Source of the DNA: an uncultured Christensenella sp.
GTDB taxonomy: Bacteria; Bacillota; Clostridia; Christensenellales; UBA3700
Reading direction: 5' to 3'
DNA length: 15,652 bases
Assembly: GCA_910576875.1 (NCBI GenBank)
Contig: CAJTKI010000034.1
Coordinates: 1 to 15,652, forward strand
Numbering within the stretch: the first letter of the stretch is position 1; each line of letters opens with the position of its first letter. Positions 1 to 6,855 of this stretch are shown here, piece after piece. The notes below the pieces were generated by a model. That model made no database searches. It worked only from the letters and a program-made list of their open reading frames with translations, and was not told the DNA's origin. The translations under genes and the position numbers were made by a program.

Positions 1-2
1 TC

Positions 3-284
3 GCGGCGAATTTCGAGTTGGCGGATATCAACGGCGAAGTATCGGACACGCCGAACGAAAGCGCGCCCAAACAGTTTACGTACGGATACGATCCGAACAA
101 TCCGAACGGATCGGGCAATAACGACGGCAATGCGACATCGGGCGGCGATTTGGCGAATGCGACATGGTTCCGCATTTCTATCCTGTCTATGGTGGGCTTG
201 TTGGCAACGATTGCGATCCTGTTGCTTGCGATCCTTTGCGTGGAAATCGGCATCCGCAATTTGCGCAAGAAAAACCGTTCTTAA
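3..284 (+). CDS. C-terminal end of a membrane-anchored protein (5' partial)
   Basis: The reading frame is already open at the left edge of the window, so this is the 3' end of a longer gene; the TTG at 18 is not a credible start. What remains is a hydrophilic linker rich in Asn, Gly, Asp and Pro (about nt 60-160), then one strong hydrophobic helix (about nt 168-251, with runs such as LLATIAILLLAIL), then a short basic tail ending KKNRS. By the positive-inside rule the tail is cytoplasmic and the missing N-terminal part lies outside the membrane. This is the layout of a surface protein held by a C-terminal transmembrane anchor; there is no LPXTG sorting motif in the visible part. The function of the ectodomain cannot be read from this fragment. 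A strong terminator follows 28 bases after the stop codon. Confidence 0.75.
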   Translation, partial: AANFELADINGEVSDTPNESAPKQFTYGYDPNNPNGSGNNDGNATSGGDLANATWFRISILSMVGLLATIAILLLAILCVEIGIRNLRKKNRS

Positions 285-312
285 AGCGCGCCGCGCAACG
301 ATTGCAAAATTA

Positions 313-345
313 GACAAAACCGAACGTCTGACGTTCGGTTTTGTC
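313..345. terminator. bidirectional intrinsic terminator
   Basis: A perfect 15-bp inverted repeat (313-327 with 331-345) encloses a 3-base loop. The outer part of the stem is an A-run on the left arm and a T-run on the right arm, so it can terminate transcription from either side. It closes the partial gene that ends at 284 and could back up the galU terminator on the opposite strand. Confidence 0.85.
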
Positions 346-426
346 GTATCGTAAGCGCCGCAAAGCACGGAGAATTTCACGGGTAGAAATATGCGCGCAA
401 CCCCCGCGCAGATCGTCGGATCAGAC

Positions 427-450
427 AAAAGCCGCCCCGATCGGGACGGC
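427..450 (-). terminator. galU intrinsic terminator
   Basis: Read on the minus strand, an 8-bp GC-rich stem (including one G-U pair) with a GATC loop spans 450 to 431 and is followed directly by TTTT (430-427). It lies 21 bases after the galU stop codon. Confidence 0.8.
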
Positions 451-471
451 TCGGCATGGACGATATATGCG

Positions 472-1347
472 TCAGAGCGTCTGCGCCAATTGCCGCAGAT
501 ATTCGGACAGGCGCGGACGCAACGCGGGGTCGCGCAGTCCGTATTCCACGGACGCTTCCAGATATCCCATCTTGTCGCCGACGTCGTAGCGTTTGCCTTC
601 AAACTCGTACGCGTACACGAGATCTTGCCGCGCAAGTTGTTCGATCGCGTCGGTCAGATAGACTTCGCCGTTGGGCGCGGGCGCGGTATTGCGGATCAGT
701 TCAAAGATCTCGGGCGGGAAGACGAAACGTCCCATATTGACCAGCGTAGACGGCGCCTGATCGATCGGCGGTTTTTCCTGAATGCCTTTGAGTTCGGTAT
801 AACGTCCCTTGACGTTGCCGGGGCGGACGACGCCGTATTTGGAGACTTCGTCGCGCGGAACGTTCTGACATCCGATGATGCATTTGCCGGTTGTCTCGTA
901 CGCGCGGATGAGCTGCGAGAGACAGGGATTGTCTTCGTTGTAAATCACGTCGTCGCCGAACAGTACCGCAAACGCGTCGTTGCCCGCAAACGCTTGCGCG
1001 GTCAGGATCGCGTTGCCCGAGCCCTTCATTTCTTTTTGACGTACATAATAGATGTTTGCCATATCGGCGATTTCGCGCATGCGGCGCACTTGATCCGTCT
1101 TGCCGGCGTTGCGCAAAATCTGTTCCAACTCGACGGTGTAGTCGAAGTGGTCTTCGATGCATTTTTTGTTCTTGCCCAATATGATCATGATGTCCGTGAT
1201 GCCGCTCTTGACGGCTTCTTCGACGACATATTGCAGGGTAGGGGTGTCCACAATCGGAAACATTTCTTTGGGCAGTGATTTGGTCGCCGGCAAAAACCGC
1301 GTCCCGAATCCCGCCGCGGGAATGACCGCCTTGGTTACCTTTTGCAT
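472..1347 (-). CDS. galU: UTP-glucose-1-phosphate uridylyltransferase
   Basis: The enzyme makes UDP-glucose from UTP and glucose-1-phosphate in the cytoplasm, feeding cell-envelope glycan, glycolipid and galactose metabolism. The 291-residue length is normal for bacterial GalU. Visible family motifs are the nucleotide-binding signature GFGTRFLPATK (13-23), LPKEMFP (25-31), the metal/nucleotide-binding GDD (131-133), EKP (191-193), LTDAI (231-235) and GKRYDVGDKMGYL (251-263). The start at 1347 is chosen because it places the family N-terminus (MQKVTKAVIPAAG) at residue 1 and has AGGAGG (1357-1352) four bases upstream; the longer open frame to 1563 runs through the promoter and is rejected. It is a single-gene unit, divergent from ctsR, with its own promoter and terminator. 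Codon 24 is a TCA, one of only four TTA/CTA/TCA codons in the window. The identity is secure; substrate specificity for glucose-1-phosphate is inferred from the family. Confidence 0.95.
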   Translation of the reverse strand: MQKVTKAVIPAAGFGTRFLPATKSLPKEMFPIVDTPTLQYVVEEAVKSGITDIMIILGKNKKCIEDHFDYTVELEQILRNAGKTDQVRRMREIADMANIYYVRQKEMKGSGNAILTAQAFAGNDAFAVLFGDDVIYNEDNPCLSQLIRAYETTGKCIIGCQNVPRDEVSKYGVVRPGNVKGRYTELKGIQEKPPIDQAPSTLVNMGRFVFPPEIFELIRNTAPAPNGEVYLTDAIEQLARQDLVYAYEFEGKRYDVGDKMGYLEASVEYGLRDPALRPRLSEYLRQLAQTL

Positions 1348-1396
1348 ATTGCCTCCTGTGTCATGCGAATTCGGGGAATCGTCGTTCCCCGTCCTT

Positions 1397-1425
1397 ATTA
1401 TAATATATATGAATGCAAAATGCAA
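1397..1425 (-). promoter_or_regulatory. galU promoter
   Basis: On the minus strand, TTGCAT (1425-1420) and TATAAT (1402-1397) are separated by 17 bases. The expected transcription start is near 1390, giving a leader of about 40 bases before the galU ATG at 1347. Confidence 0.7.
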
Positions 1426-1551
1426 TGTCGATTCGTCAAAATGTGCAAGCAAACGACAATACCGGACAGGATTCGCACGGGCGGCGGTTTTGCGCGTCGC
1501 GATCCGCCGCGGCGCAATGTAAAAATATCGCAAAGAAATGTCACAAAAGGA

Positions 1552-1579
1552 TTGACAACGCAAAAATCCGTGCTATAAT
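1552..1579 (+). promoter_or_regulatory. ctsR operon promoter
   Basis: A perfect -35 TTGACA (1552-1557) and a perfect -10 TATAAT (1574-1579) are separated by 16 bases, and the -10 is extended by TG (1571-1572). The expected start is near 1586, immediately before the CtsR operator, so the repressor would sit on the initially transcribed region. Confidence 0.88.
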
Positions 1580-1588
1580 GAAATCGAA

Positions 1589-1612
1589 GATCAAAGGTCA
1601 AAGAAAGTCAAA
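1589..1612 (+). promoter_or_regulatory. CtsR operator (tandem heptad repeat)
   Basis: GGTCAAA (1596-1602), GAA, AGTCAAA (1606-1612) matches the established CtsR box (A/G)GTCAAA-NAN-(A/G)GTCAAA at every position. A third, imperfect heptad GATCAAA (1589-1595) abuts the box on its upstream side. It lies between the predicted transcription start and the ctsR ribosome binding site, which indicates autoregulation of the operon. No second CtsR box was seen before hpf. Confidence 0.92.
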
Positions 1613-1629
1613 CTAATCGGGAGGCGCTT

Positions 1630-2085
1630 ATGGCAACGATTTCGGACGCGATCGAACAGTTCATTCTTTCCGTCATCGGGGAAGAAGACACGATCCGACT
1701 GTCCCGCAACGAACTGGCGAATTATTTCAGCGTTGCGCCCAGTCAGATCAATTATGTTCTGGCGACGCGTTTTAATCTCGACAAGGGCTACGTGATCGAA
1801 TCCAAACGCGGCGGCGGCGGATTCGTGACGCTGGTACGGGTACGCACGCAGGGGCAGGAACTGATTCCGCAGTTGCTGCGCGAGCTGGACGGCGAACGCG
1901 AGTTGACGTATCACCGCGCCTGCGATCTCGCGCAGCGCTTGGAAGCAAACGGATTGATCGGCGACGCGGAATGCGCGTTGATCAAATGCGCGTTGTCCGA
2001 TCGGGCGTTGGCGATGCCGATGCAGACGCAGGGATTGCGCAAAAATATTTTCCGAGAAATTTTGATCGGACTGTATAGGAGATGA
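1630..2085 (+). CDS. ctsR: CtsR, heat-shock transcriptional repressor
   Basis: CtsR is a dimeric repressor that binds tandem GGTCAAA heptads and controls the clp protease genes in Bacillota. The 151-residue product has the N-terminal winged-helix DNA-binding domain (about 1-73), with the glycine-rich wing RGGGG at residues 60-64; this wing is the known heat-sensing and DNA-contacting element. A helical C-terminal domain (about 76-151) corresponds to the dimerisation and McsB/ClpC interaction part. GGGAGG (1619-1624) lies five bases before the ATG. It is the first gene of the operon and sits directly behind its own operator. The next gene, mcsA, follows after only a few bases. Regulation is by heat loosening of the wing and, in relatives, by McsB-dependent removal; the latter is inferred from the presence of mcsA and mcsB here. 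Confidence 0.96.
   Translation: MATISDAIEQFILSVIGEEDTIRLSRNELANYFSVAPSQINYVLATRFNLDKGYVIESKRGGGGFVTLVRVRTQGQELIPQLLRELDGERELTYHRACDLAQRLEANGLIGDAECALIKCALSDRALAMPMQTQGLRKNIFREILIGLYRR
2077..2081 (+). promoter_or_regulatory. Shine-Dalgarno that decides the mcsA start
   Basis: AGGAG at 2077-2081 touches the ATG at 2082 with no spacer, but lies nine bases before the ATG at 2091. The second spacing is workable and the first is not, so 2091 is preferred as the mcsA start. The site lies inside the last codons of ctsR. Confidence 0.65.
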
Positions 2086-2090
2086 CGAAC

Positions 2091-2618
2091 ATGCAAGAAA
2101 AGAATATGCAAGACAAAATGTGCGAAATGTGCGGCATGCGCCCCGCGACGGTGTTCTTCAAAAAAACGATCAACGGCGTGACGACCGAAAAGAGTCTGTG
2201 TCAACACTGCGCGAGCGCGGTCAATCAGACCAATCTGTTCGACGAAGTGTTCGGGGATAACTTTTACAGCGCGATGTTCGGCATGGCTCCGCACAAGGGC
2301 ATGAGCAAATTGCGCGTATGTCCCAAATGCGGCACGAGCGAGCGCGACGTGCTGGAAAACTACCGCTTCGGATGCAGCGAATGCTACGAGGCGTTTCGGG
2401 ACATCGCGAGCCAATACGTTTCCAAACTCGGCGGCAAGGTCTATCACGGGCAACCCGCGGCGCAAACGAGCGCCGAACCGCGCCCCAAACAGGCGAGTAG
2501 TCCGCAGAGCGAATTGCAGCGCTTGGAACGGCTCAAACAAGAGGCGATCGACAAGGAAGATTATCTGACCGCCCAATCGTATTACGAGCAGATCCGCAAT
2601 CTGCAAAACAAAGGATAA
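2091..2618 (+). CDS. mcsA: McsA, zinc-finger/UVR activator of McsB
   Basis: McsA is a cytoplasmic zinc-binding protein that activates the arginine kinase McsB. With the start at 2091 it is 175 residues. Four CxxC pairs are visible (C11/C14, C37/C40, C77/C80, C95/C98), enough for two zinc sites, followed by a hydrophilic linker and a C-terminal UVR motif (about 138-172, around RLKQEAIDKEDYLTAQSYYE) of the type shared with UvrB and ClpC. An ATG at 2082 overlapping the ctsR stop would add three residues, but it abuts the Shine-Dalgarno; another in-frame ATG at 2106 is also possible. The gene is second in the ctsR operon and is followed 12 bases later by mcsB. Confidence 0.93.
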   Translation: MQEKNMQDKMCEMCGMRPATVFFKKTINGVTTEKSLCQHCASAVNQTNLFDEVFGDNFYSAMFGMAPHKGMSKLRVCPKCGTSERDVLENYRFGCSECYEAFRDIASQYVSKLGGKVYHGQPAAQTSAEPRPKQASSPQSELQRLERLKQEAIDKEDYLTAQSYYEQIRNLQNKG

Positions 2619-2630
2619 GGGAGGCTCGAC

Positions 2631-3632
2631 ATGAACGCGAACATGCAGGATATGAAAGACGTCGTATATTCTTCCCGCGTGCGGTTGGCGCGCAACGTGC
2701 GGGGCTTGCCGTTTCCGCACCGTCTGCACGGCGAAGAAGAGATCTATAAGATGATGCAAAAGGTCAAGGAAGCGTGCGACAAGGTCGTGGCGACCGACTT
2801 TTATCAGATGCGCGGATTCGATCCGATCGAAGCGCAGGTGCTTGTCGAAAAACATTTGGTCAGTCCGCAACTGACGCAGGAATGCCCGTACGGCGTCGCG
2901 TTCGTCAGCAAGGACGAGACGATCAGCGTCATGCTCAACGAAGAAGACCATATCCGCCAACAATGCATCGTCGAAGGCATGGGATTGGATCGCGCGTACG
3001 AATCGCTCTCGCAGATCGATCGCGAGATTGCGAAGACGCTGCCGATCGCATATAGTCCGGAGTGGGGCTATCTGACCGCGTGCCCGACCAATCTGGGCGC
3101 GGCGATGCGCGCGTCGGCGATGGTGTTTTTGCCGGCGTTGACGATGACGGGCGTCATCAATTCGTTTATCCGCAAATATCAGGAAAACGGGATTACGACG
3201 CGCGGCGTGTACGGCGAAGGATCGCAGGCGGAAGGGTATCTGTATCAGATCTCCAATCAGGCGGCGATCGGAATGAGCGAACGCGAGATTCTCGACCGCA
3301 TGAATTTGGTCGTCTCCAAACTCGTCGAAGCGGAACGCATTGCGCGCCAAAACATCGCCAAACACGAGGGCATCAAACTCAAAGACAAAATCATGCGGGC
3401 GTACGGCACGATGCTGTATGCGTACAAGATGAGTTCGCAAGAACTGATGGAGCTGTCCGCGCTCGTCAAACTGGGCGTGTGTCTGCAATATCTGGATTGC
3501 GATCTGTCCAAACTCAATCGACTGATCGTCGAGAGTCAGCCGGCGACGCTGTGCAAGCTGACCGGCAAAAATCTGAACGTTGCGGAGCGCGATGTCGCGC
3601 GCGCCTCGATCGTCCGAAAAAAATTAAACTGA
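2631..3632 (+). CDS. mcsB: McsB, protein arginine kinase
   Basis: McsB phosphorylates arginine side chains on proteins, and phospho-arginine is the degradation tag read by ClpC-ClpP. The product (333 residues) belongs to the guanidino-phosphotransferase fold. Visible motifs are SSRVRLARN (14-22) at the N-terminus, the catalytic-loop signature NEEDHIR (103-109), CPTNLG (151-156), RGVYGEGS (191-198), and a C-terminal RDVARA (320-325) matching the RDxxRA motif described as the allosteric phospho-arginine pocket. It is about 30 residues shorter than the Bacillus protein, with most of the difference at the ends. GGGAGG (2619-2624) lies six bases before the ATG. The penultimate Leu codon is TTA, a very rare codon in this window. 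All the residues expected for activity that I can recognise are present. Confidence 0.95.
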   Translation: MNANMQDMKDVVYSSRVRLARNVRGLPFPHRLHGEEEIYKMMQKVKEACDKVVATDFYQMRGFDPIEAQVLVEKHLVSPQLTQECPYGVAFVSKDETISVMLNEEDHIRQQCIVEGMGLDRAYESLSQIDREIAKTLPIAYSPEWGYLTACPTNLGAAMRASAMVFLPALTMTGVINSFIRKYQENGITTRGVYGEGSQAEGYLYQISNQAAIGMSEREILDRMNLVVSKLVEAERIARQNIAKHEGIKLKDKIMRAYGTMLYAYKMSSQELMELSALVKLGVCLQYLDCDLSKLNRLIVESQPATLCKLTGKNLNVAERDVARASIVRKKLN

Positions 3633-3648
3633 AAGGTAGGTGAGCGTT

Positions 3649-6066
3649 ATGAACTTTTTATCCGAAGAATGCAACCGCGTCATACAAAAGGCGTCCGAAT
3701 ACGCCAGCCGCTGCGGCGGCATGTTGGGGACCGAACATATCCTGTGCGCGATGGCGGCGTTGCCCGACACGCAGGCGGGGGCGTTCCTGCAACAGGCGGG
3801 CGTGGACGAAGATCTGCTTGCGCCGTTGATGCAGCAGAGCGACGAGCGTACCAACGAAATCCGTATGACCGACCGCACGCGTCGCGTATTGCAGGATAGC
3901 AGAACGCTCGCGCAGGAGCTGGGACAGTCGTCGATCGGCTCCGATCAATTGTTGTTCTGCATCTTGCGCATGCGCGACAGCTACGCGGTTTCGGGGTTGG
4001 TCAAGCTGGGCGTAGACGTGCCCGATCTGATGCGCAAACTCACCGCCGCGCTGCGCGACGGTCAATCGGGCGGCGAGGATACGTCCGCGCAGAGCGCGGG
4101 CGCGGCAAACCGCGGCGGCAACAAGCTGCTTGACGGATTGGGCGACGATCTGACCGCCAAAGCGCGCGCCGGCAAACTCGATCCGGTCATCGGGCGTTCG
4201 CAGGAAATCGAGCGCATCGTGCAGATCCTGTCCCGCCGCACCAAAAACAATCCGGTGCTGATCGGCGAGCCGGGCGTGGGCAAGAGCGCGATCGTCGAAG
4301 GGTTGGCGCAGGCGATCGTCAACGGCGAAGTGCCGGAAATGCTGAAAAACAAGCGCGTGTTCAGTCTGGATATGGCGAGTTTGCTGGCGGGGACGCAGTA
4401 CCGCGGCGAGTTTGAAGAACGTCTCAAAAAGGCGATCGAAGCGATCAAAAAAGACGGCAATACGATCTTGTTCATCGACGAGATCCATACGATCGTCGGC
4501 GCGGGGTCGACCAAGGAAGGTTCGATGGACGCCGCCAACATTCTCAAACCGCAATTGGCGCGCGGCGAGTTGCAGACCATCGGCGCGACGACGCTGGAAG
4601 AGTATCGCAAATACTTTGAAAAGGACAGCGCGTTGGAACGCAGATTCCAGCCGATTACCGTCGATCCGCCGTCGGTGGAAGACACCGTCGTCATTCTCAA
4701 AGGTCTGCGTGAGCGTTATGAAAAGCATCACGGCGTCACGATCACCGACGAAGCGATCGACGCGGCGGCAAAACTGTCCGACCGCTATATCTCCGACCGC
4801 TTTTTGCCCGACAAGGCGATCGATCTGATCGACGAAGCCGCGTCGCGCAAGCGCATCGGCGCCAACGTCGCGCCCAAAGACGTCAAATTGCTCGAAGACG
4901 AGATCGCCAAGCTGGAAGTCGAGAAAAAGAGCGCGCTGAGCAGAGAAGATTACAAGCGATGCGACGAGATCAAGCACGATTTGGAGCGCAAACGCGAAGA
5001 GTTGGATCGCAAAAAATCGGAATGGAAACAGACGCAGACGCATGCGGATCTGTCGATCGGCGAAGAAGAAATCGCGCAGATCGTTTCGGTATGGACGGGC
5101 GTGCCGGTCGTCAAGTTGACGCAGACGGAAGCGGAAAAGCTGCTCGGACTGGAAGACATCCTGCGCAAGCGCGTCGTCGGACAGGACGAAGCCGTGGACG
5201 CGGTGTCTAGGGCGGTGCGGCGCGCGCGCGCCGGCATCAAAGATCCCAATCGTCCGATCGGATCGTTTATCTTTTTGGGACCGACCGGCGTGGGCAAGAC
5301 CGAGCTGAGCAAGGCGCTTGCGGAAGCGCTGTTCGGGGACGAAAACGCGACCGTGCGCATCGATATGTCCGAATATATGGACAAGATGAACGTGTCCAAA
5401 CTCATCGGCTCCGCGCCGGGATACGTGGGCTTCGAAGAAGGCGGTCAATTGACCGAGAAAGTGCGGCGCAAACCGTATTCGGTCGTGCTGTTCGACGAGA
5501 TCGAGAAGGCGCATCCGGACGTGTTCAATCTGCTGTTGCAGATCATGGACGACGGACGGCTGACCGATTCGCACGGGCGTACCGTCAACTTTAAAAATAC
5601 CGTGATCATCATGACGTCCAACATCGGCGCGCAAGAGATCAAGACGACGGCGGCGCTCGGCTTCGGCGACAAGGAGAGCAGCTACGAAAACATGCGCGAA
5701 AAACAGATGGAAGCGCTCAAACGCACGATGCGTCCCGAATTCATCAACCGCATCGACGACATCATCCTGTTCCGCCCGCTCGAAAAGGCGGATATGGACG
5801 CGATCGCCGACCGCATGATCGCGTCGCTCGTCAAGCGGCTGCGGGAGCAGGGAATTTCGCTGGAAGTGGACGACGAGGCAAAACGCGTGTTGATCGACAA
5901 CGGTTTCAACAAAGAATACGGCGCGCGCCCGCTGCGTCGCGCGGTGCAGAAACTGTTGGAAGACGAACTGTCCGAACGCATTCTCAAAGGCGAACTCGCG
6001 CTCGGAGACAACGTGCGCGTCGGCGCGAAAGAGGGCAAACTGGATTTTGCGAAAATCGATGCGTAA
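3649..6066 (+). CDS. clpC: ClpC, AAA+ unfoldase of the ClpCP protease
   Basis: ClpC unfolds tagged proteins and threads them into ClpP. The 805-residue product has the complete Hsp100 layout: a double Clp-N repeat (about 1-135), AAA-1 with Walker A GEPGVGKS (206-213), Walker B LFIDEIH (274-280) and arginine finger ERRF (330-333), a short UVR-like M domain (about 413-447), then AAA-2 with Walker A GPTGVGKT (544-551), Walker B LFDEIEK (614-620), the ClpP-docking loop LGF (670-672) and sensor-2 GAR (758-760). The ATG at 3649 is chosen over the GTG at 3640 because AGGTGA (3638-3643) is correctly spaced for it. The first TEHIL motif of the N domain is intact (E29), but the second reads SDQLL (D99). 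Codon 4 is a rare TTA. No hairpin terminator follows, so readthrough into hpf is possible. radA and disA, which follow clpC in Bacillus, are absent here. Confidence 0.97.
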   Translation: MNFLSEECNRVIQKASEYASRCGGMLGTEHILCAMAALPDTQAGAFLQQAGVDEDLLAPLMQQSDERTNEIRMTDRTRRVLQDSRTLAQELGQSSIGSDQLLFCILRMRDSYAVSGLVKLGVDVPDLMRKLTAALRDGQSGGEDTSAQSAGAANRGGNKLLDGLGDDLTAKARAGKLDPVIGRSQEIERIVQILSRRTKNNPVLIGEPGVGKSAIVEGLAQAIVNGEVPEMLKNKRVFSLDMASLLAGTQYRGEFEERLKKAIEAIKKDGNTILFIDEIHTIVGAGSTKEGSMDAANILKPQLARGELQTIGATTLEEYRKYFEKDSALERRFQPITVDPPSVEDTVVILKGLRERYEKHHGVTITDEAIDAAAKLSDRYISDRFLPDKAIDLIDEAASRKRIGANVAPKDVKLLEDEIAKLEVEKKSALSREDYKRCDEIKHDLERKREELDRKKSEWKQTQTHADLSIGEEEIAQIVSVWTGVPVVKLTQTEAEKLLGLEDILRKRVVGQDEAVDAVSRAVRRARAGIKDPNRPIGSFIFLGPTGVGKTELSKALAEALFGDENATVRIDMSEYMDKMNVSKLIGSAPGYVGFEEGGQLTEKVRRKPYSVVLFDEIEKAHPDVFNLLLQIMDDGRLTDSHGRTVNFKNTVIIMTSNIGAQEIKTTAALGFGDKESSYENMREKQMEALKRTMRPEFINRIDDIILFRPLEKADMDAIADRMIASLVKRLREQGISLEVDDEAKRVLIDNGFNKEYGARPLRRAVQKLLEDELSERILKGELALGDNVRVGAKEGKLDFAKIDA

Positions 6067-6082
6067 AATGCAAAATACCCCC

Positions 6083-6111
6083 TTTTCAAAACCGACGCGG
6101 CATGCTATAAT
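6083..6111 (+). promoter_or_regulatory. hpf promoter
   Basis: A perfect -10 TATAAT (6106-6111) extended by TG (6103-6104) lies 17 bases after a weak -35 TTTTCA (6083-6088). It falls in the 113-base gap between clpC and hpf, so hpf can be expressed independently of CtsR. The expected start is near 6118. Confidence 0.7.
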
Positions 6112-6125
6112 CGAGATAGGAAAGA

Positions 6126-6153
6126 CGCGCCCCAACCGTCTGAGGACGGCGCG
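6126..6153 (+). other. hairpin in the hpf leader
   Basis: CCGTC (6136-6140) pairs with GACGG (6145-6149) around a TGAG loop, and the flanking CGCG (6126-6129 with 6150-6153) can extend the stem past a short bulge. It lies between the predicted start of transcription and the ribosome binding site. There is no T-run after it, so it is not a terminator. It may protect the 5' end or have no role. Confidence 0.4.
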
Positions 6154-6179
6154 GACGCGCGGATAAGGAGGGCTGCATT

Positions 6180-6710
6180 ATGCGGATAGAAATCATTGCC
6201 AGAAACTACAAAGTCAGCGACCACTTGCGCGACGTCATCGACAAGAAGATGGAGAAATTCAGTCGCTATTTCGAAGACGACGCGGTAGCCAAAATTACGA
6301 TGCGTCAAGTCGGCAAGGACGGCAAAGAACGCTATATTATGGAAATCACGGTCTATTTCGGATCGCACATGGTGCGCAGCGAAGTCAGTTCGGACAACAT
6401 GTTCAACAACATCGATCTCGCGCTGCCCAAAATCGAAGGGCAGATCCGTAAACACCGTACCAAGCTCGATAAGATGAAGAAATCCGCGTTCGAAGAGACG
6501 GCGCTCTACGCCGTGCCGGAAAGCGCCGCCAAAGAGCTTGTGCGTACCAAAACCTTTGCGCTCAAAAAGATCGGCGTGCAGGAAGCGATCGACGAGATGG
6601 AGTTGGTGGATCACGACTTCTTCGCGTTCGTCAACGAAGCCAACGGCATGGTCAACATCGTCTATCGGCGCGGCGACGGCAACGTCGGCTTGATCGATCT
6701 GGTCTACTGA
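6180..6710 (+). CDS. hpf: HPF, long-form ribosome hibernation promoting factor
   Basis: Long HPF binds the decoding region of idle 70S ribosomes and dimerises them into inactive 100S particles. The 176-residue protein has the N-terminal ribosome-binding domain of the HPF/RaiA (YfiA) family (about 1-98, beta-alpha fold, starting MRIEIIARN), a charged linker, and the C-terminal dimerisation domain (about 120-176) with the hallmark stretches LVRTKTFALKKI, MELVDHDFFAF and NIVYRRGDGNVGLIDLVY. The presence of this second domain identifies the long form typical of Bacillota. AAGGAGGG (6165-6172) precedes the ATG. It has its own promoter and a strong terminator, although readthrough from clpC is possible. 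Placement beside the CtsR operon groups it with stress functions. Confidence 0.95.
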   Translation: MRIEIIARNYKVSDHLRDVIDKKMEKFSRYFEDDAVAKITMRQVGKDGKERYIMEITVYFGSHMVRSEVSSDNMFNNIDLALPKIEGQIRKHRTKLDKMKKSAFEETALYAVPESAAKELVRTKTFALKKIGVQEAIDEMELVDHDFFAFVNEANGMVNIVYRRGDGNVGLIDLVY

Positions 6711-6730
6711 TCGCAACAAATTCACGATGC

Positions 6731-6759
6731 AAAGATCCTCGCGATGCGGGGATCTTTTT
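6731..6759 (+). terminator. hpf intrinsic terminator
   Basis: A 12-bp stem (6731-6742 with 6746-6757, one T-G pair) with a GAT loop ends in a TTTTT run (6755-6759). It lies 20 bases after the hpf stop codon and separates hpf from the lipoprotein gene downstream. Confidence 0.9.
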
Positions 6760-6819
6760 GCAATCGCGGCGCGCGCTTGCGGTCGCGCGTCCAAAATCGC
6801 GGCAATCGCGCGCAAAATG

Positions 6820-6849
6820 TTGCGCATCGGGGCGCGCGCGTGGTATAAT
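6820..6849 (+). promoter_or_regulatory. promoter placing the transcription start on the ATG
   Basis: A perfect -10 TATAAT (6844-6849), extended by TG (6841-6842), has a weak -35 TTGCGC (6820-6825) 18 bases upstream. Only six bases separate the -10 from the ATG at 6856, so the expected first transcribed base is the A of that ATG or a neighbour. No ribosome binding site lies in between. Confidence 0.72.
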
Positions 6850-6855
6850 CGTCGT

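Noticed and set aside
1481..1510. Inverted repeat GCGGCGG / CCGCCGC between galU and ctsR as a terminator or riboswitch
   Set aside because: The loop is 16 bases, there is no T-run, and it lies between divergent promoters; such repeats arise easily in CpG-rich DNA.
1348..1563. N-terminal extension of galU to 1563
   Set aside because: It crosses the galU promoter, has no family similarity, and the ATG at 1347 has a good Shine-Dalgarno and the canonical N-terminus.
1540..1629. CIRCE (HrcA) element before ctsR
   Set aside because: No TTAGCACTC-N9-GAGTGCTAA repeat is present; the only operator seen is the CtsR box.
6727..6855. Upstream start for the M60-like lipoprotein at 6727
   Set aside because: The extension would lie on the hpf terminator and the promoter, and would bury the signal peptide behind 43 basic residues.
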